Source: Gerris lacustris (Eukaryota; Arthropoda; Insecta; Hemiptera; Gerridae). From it: a stretch of 64,000 nucleotides of DNA. The stretch lies in the NCBI GenBank assembly GCA_951217055.1, contig OX578276.1, positions 17,591,430 to 17,655,429 of the forward strand, read 5' to 3'. The notes under the pieces are model-generated. The model did not search any database. It worked only from the letters and a program-made list of their open reading frames with translations, and was not told the DNA's origin. The position numbers and the translations under genes were made by a program. This document shows positions 60,918 through 64,000 of this stretch, piece after piece (the stretch's first letter is position 1; every line of letters begins with the position of its first letter).

Positions 60918-61087
60918 GAACATCGGAGGACAGAGGATGTGGAGGTGGAAGAGTAGAGAGGAACATCGGAGGACAGAGGATGTGGAGGCGGAAGAGTAGA
61001 GAGGAACATCGGAGGACAGAGGATGTGGAGGCGGAAGAGTAGAGAGGAACATCGGAGGACAGAGGATGTGGAGGCGGAAGAGTAGAG
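60918..61087. repeat. 43-bp minisatellite, 4 copies
   Basis: Near-identical units GAACATCGGAGGACAGAGGA, TGTGGAGGCGGAAGAGTAGA, GAG. It lies about 250 bp upstream of terminal exon D on the gene strand. Open frames on both strands reflect the repeat. Confidence 0.95.
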
Positions 61088-61159
61088 ATTTAGAGAAAGG
61101 TAAGGAAGTCGTGTCAAAACGGATACTAAGCACGTTTAAAGAGGAACAGGTTTTTTGCT

Positions 61160-61470
61160 AAACAGTTCGTTGTACGTAAAAATGTACAAAAACTTTTTCG
61201 TGGGAAATTTCATAATCTTTCTTTTTGATAATCACCTCAATTTGTCTCCGAGTTATAGGAAGCGAGATATTCGTAAAAAAAGGTAAAAAGTGGTGCGGTA
61301 CCGGGATACAACGCATAGATATTCTTTTCCCTATATTCCATATATCATCCATTGTACATAAAAAATGCATAAGACTTGTTTGTGGGAGATTTTGGTAATT
61401 TCAATTTTGATCTTCACCTTGATTGGTCTCCAAGCCATCAAGCCGTAAGCGAGATATTCACGGAAAACCC
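61160..61470. repeat. Diverged tandem duplication
   Basis: 61168-61290 and 61354-61475 share TTGTACGTAAAAA / TTGTACATAAAAA, CACCT.AATTTGTCTCC-like and AGCGAGATATTC blocks in order; period about 190 bp. Confidence 0.55.
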
Positions 61471-61499
61471 GAATTTGTTGAACGTCAATATGATGCAAT

Positions 61500-62260
61500 C
61501 AAAAGAAAATAAACAGGTCAAGTGTGTGCTAGTGAGCACACAGCGAGGGTCCGTAGGCAACCCTGCGTATAGTTTAAGTAGTACCCAATTGATGGTGTTT
61601 TTTAAAATGCTAAAAAGCTTACTTTGAACTATCCTAAATCCTATGGGTCTGATATTCTGAAAACACATAAACAAACTTCTGATAAAGTATTTTTTTGCCA
61701 CTGAACCGGACTACAACCATAAAAATACATCGAAAAGAAAAAGACCATAGTTATAAAAAAATGTATTATGTCAATAAAAAATAAAATAATATTTTTTTTT
61801 TTAAATTTCCAAAAAGTGGTATCTTTACTTTTGGTCGAAGAATGTTTAGGATTTTTTTCAGATTTTTTGCACTTCACATAAGCGAGATAGAAGGGGGGGA
61901 CACGTTTCACACCCACTTCAAACTTGCCTACGCTCGCCCTTTCAAAGTTATAACCAAAGAATTATATATTTTTGTAATCAGCTCGACGTACCCTTTCATA
62001 TGATACCCCTCAAGGTGTCGAAAAAAAATAAAAAAATGTTAACCCTTAAGTTTTTTTACCCTAATATTTAAAAAAAAAAGTATTATGTCGCTAAATTTTT
62101 AAAATATGTGGGTAGGTACAAGACACATACATGCCAAATTTCAAAGTGATCAGATGATAGGTGTAGCCGTGAGAGCAGGCGATAGGACGGACGGACAGAC
62201 ACACGCAGGAAAATATAAGGGTCCTTGGTTTTGCCTACGGACCCTAAAAATGGATGATCC
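61500..62260 (-). repeat. AGGGTCCGTAGGCAA repeat, copy 2
   Basis: Reverse copy of 46888-47610. Begins near GGTCAAGTGTGTGCTAGTGA and ends near TTGCCTACGGACCCTAAAAA. Confidence 0.85.
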
Positions 62261-62264
62261 GACT

Positions 62265-62620
62265 TGTTCGGTACAGAAAACCTAAAATTACTGAACTATT
62301 AGGCCGGAAGGAAATCAATCATGATTTTCGGAAATGATGTTTTGAGCAGATTACAATATATGCTGTTTTCTTGTATTGCTCCGACAACACCCTGAGATAT
62401 TGCGACACTTTTATGTGAATATTATTACCGGTGATATGTTGATGTTTAAATTGATAATAAGGCCTTATTGACCTAGGAAATCCCCGCCGAGAATTGGTTG
62501 TGACCTACTGCAATAATGAAACTCCAAGAAAAATTACGGCGTGACCCAATGTTATCGTTAAGATGTGCTTCACCGAAACTACGGATCCCGACCCGTTGCC
62601 TGCAAAAATACGGAAGGCTC
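62265..62620. other. No gene seen
   Basis: Unremarkable intergenic sequence before the small hAT MITE. Confidence 0.4.
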
Positions 62621-62629
62621 AGTGGCGTA

Positions 62630-62789
62630 ACTATGGGCCCGCATTGCGGAAGGGCCCCTAAATCAACAACAAGGGGGCCCCCAGTTCTAAACGCAAGAGG
62701 TTTTATTTTTTATTTGCTCATCAATTTTATTTGGCGAGGGGCCCCCAAGTAGTTCTTACGGGGGGGCCAATGCCCTAGCTACGCCACTG
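62630..62789. mobile_element. Small hAT MITE
   Basis: Ends CAGTGGCGTAACTATGGGCC and TAGCTACGCCACTG with perfect 8-bp duplication GGAAGGCT (62622-62629, 62790-62797). 160 bp; same family as 35166-35376. Confidence 0.92.
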
Positions 62790-63029
62790 GGAAGGCTGGA
62801 TCTGGTTTTCTACTTCCGAAACGGTTGGTAGGCATCACGGATAAGTCAGCACCTGTGATAAGATACAACCGGTTGTCCCATCAGTGATGCAAGAGCTGTA
62901 CGCATGAGAATGTGATGTGCCCTTTTTTTCACCACCGCGGGTGACTGGCACAAAATTAATTTTTTGTTTATCTAATAAGCACATTTGTGTGCCTTATTTC
63001 CAAATTTTTCGTCATCAGAAAAAACCGAA

Positions 63030-64000
63030 GGAATGGATTATCTCAAAACTACTAGGCTGAACTTGTGGCTGTATCCTTCAGAGGGTGCGTTATTTAATTC
63101 CCAATTCATTAATACCACTCAAAATATTTTAGGAAAATAAGAATAATTGAGAAACTAGCATTTAATTTTAATTGTTTAATTTGAAGTTTAAATATTTATT
63201 ACTATAAACTTTAAATAACACAGAAAAAGACAACACACAAATTTAACAAATCCACATACAACAACAACAAATACACAACATAACAAATCCATGTGACATT
63301 TTTTACAAATTCTAAAAATGACAATAATACGGTCCTAAAAATTAATTTGTAGATTACTTTTAATGTATTATTATAATACAAGAGGAGAGGAAGTAGAATA
63401 ATAATGTATTACGTCGCCAAGGATCAAACTCAAGATGCCTCCGTGATTTATTTTTATTTATTTAAGTAATAGGGTTGTTAAAACCTAGGTGGGAACCATC
63501 AAGGACATGCGCAGGTCGTCACAGGCATGCGCAATGAATAAAAAAAGCTGTTAGCTTTTATCTATTGCGCATGCCCGTGACGACTTCACGCGTGGTTTAA
63601 CGTTTGGTCAGAACAAAAGTAATACATCAGTACCATTTGGCCACTATAAGTATCGTAAAGCATTATAGCCTAAATGCTAGGATCTGGAGTTCAATTCCTG
63701 GCGGCGAGATTATGATTATTTGTCTTTCTCTCAATAAGAAACAAAAATAAATAGAAGATAAAAAAAACTCTTTAAATAAGATACATTTTTATATGAAATT
63801 CGAGAAAATTCTTAACATATTTCACATGAAAAGTTGGCATTTTAAATCAAAGCAACAAGTATGTTAGTTTAAATTACTCAATGAACAAATTGGAGCATTT
63901 TAAATGTCACGGAAAATTAACTTTCAGTTACAGAGAAGTCAATATGAAAAGAGTTAACCGTGACCTATCCTCCGAGAAGTGAGCCAATTGTAAGGTCACC
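63030..64000 (-). repeat. Duplicated terminal-exon block, copy F, cut by window edge
   Basis: Left edge GGATTATCTCAAAACTACTA as in copy B. Foldback core about 63470-63610, with strong arms GTCGTCACAGGCATGCGCAA and ATTGCGCATGCCCGTGACGA. An extra ACAACAACAAATACACAACA stretch occurs at 63235-63290. Continues past the right edge. Confidence 0.75.
63965..64000 (-). CDS. 3'-terminal exon F, partial
   Basis: Only the last 12 codons are visible: GDLTIGSLLGG and stop TAG (63967-63965). Matches the ends of exons A, B and D. The start lies beyond the window. The downstream flank resembles the other copies. Probably another terminal exon of the upstream paralogue. Confidence 0.55.
   Translation of the reverse strand, partial: GDLTIGSLLGG

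Noticed and set aside
60780..61133. Serine/leucine-rich reading frames on both strands
   Set aside because: By-product of the 43-bp minisatellite.

Overview
The window looks like intergenic and intronic DNA of a large, AT-rich, transposon-filled insect genome. The transposable elements (IS630-Tc1-mariner fragments with an RSPD-TPLDF motif, several hAT families with perfect 8-bp target duplications, an R1/LOA/I-type non-LTR element, tRNA-derived SINEs) fit an arthropod, and I lean weakly to Hemiptera. No rRNA, tRNA, CRISPR or bacterial-type operon is visible, and no long intact ORF exists. Every convincing coding piece is a short exon on the minus strand.

The main gene runs right to left. A 479-bp exon (32118-32596) gives the end of a signal peptide and a Ser/Thr/Pro-rich, N-glycosylation-prone domain. 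It splices in frame to exons at 23118-23242 and 12451-12507. From there it can join any of three related terminal exons (8435-8514, 7137-7264, 1114-1187). All junctions have GT..AG sites and matching phase (2, then 1, then 1). The first coding exon, which should supply the start of the signal peptide, was not found. I do not recognise the protein family.

The three terminal exons sit in three same-direction copies of a duplicated block (about 0.4-1.4 kb, 6.3-7.9 kb and 7.9-9.9 kb). Each block carries a foldback repeat, a 3' flank and the terminal exon. About 0.6-1.4 kb beyond the exon (farther in the first copy, because of insertions) lies a conserved splice-donor-like site. Two more copies lie at 57.9-60.8 kb and 63.0-64.0 kb on the same strand, upstream of the visible gene. 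They probably end a neighbouring paralogue whose other exons lie beyond the window. The locus therefore appears to be a tandem family of secreted proteins with multiplied, alternative 3'-terminal exons. This is the most interesting system here.

Almost everything else is repeats: nested hAT and mariner insertions at 32.7-36.0 kb, a hAT element carrying a 62-bp satellite at 37.5-40.3 kb, long foldback elements at 42.0-43.1 and 48.1-50.3 kb, a very young palindrome at 53.5 kb, and minisatellites at 8.7, 12.1, 26.4, 30.4, 37.7 and 60.9 kb. Repeat boundaries marked approximate were judged by eye from shared sequence within the window.
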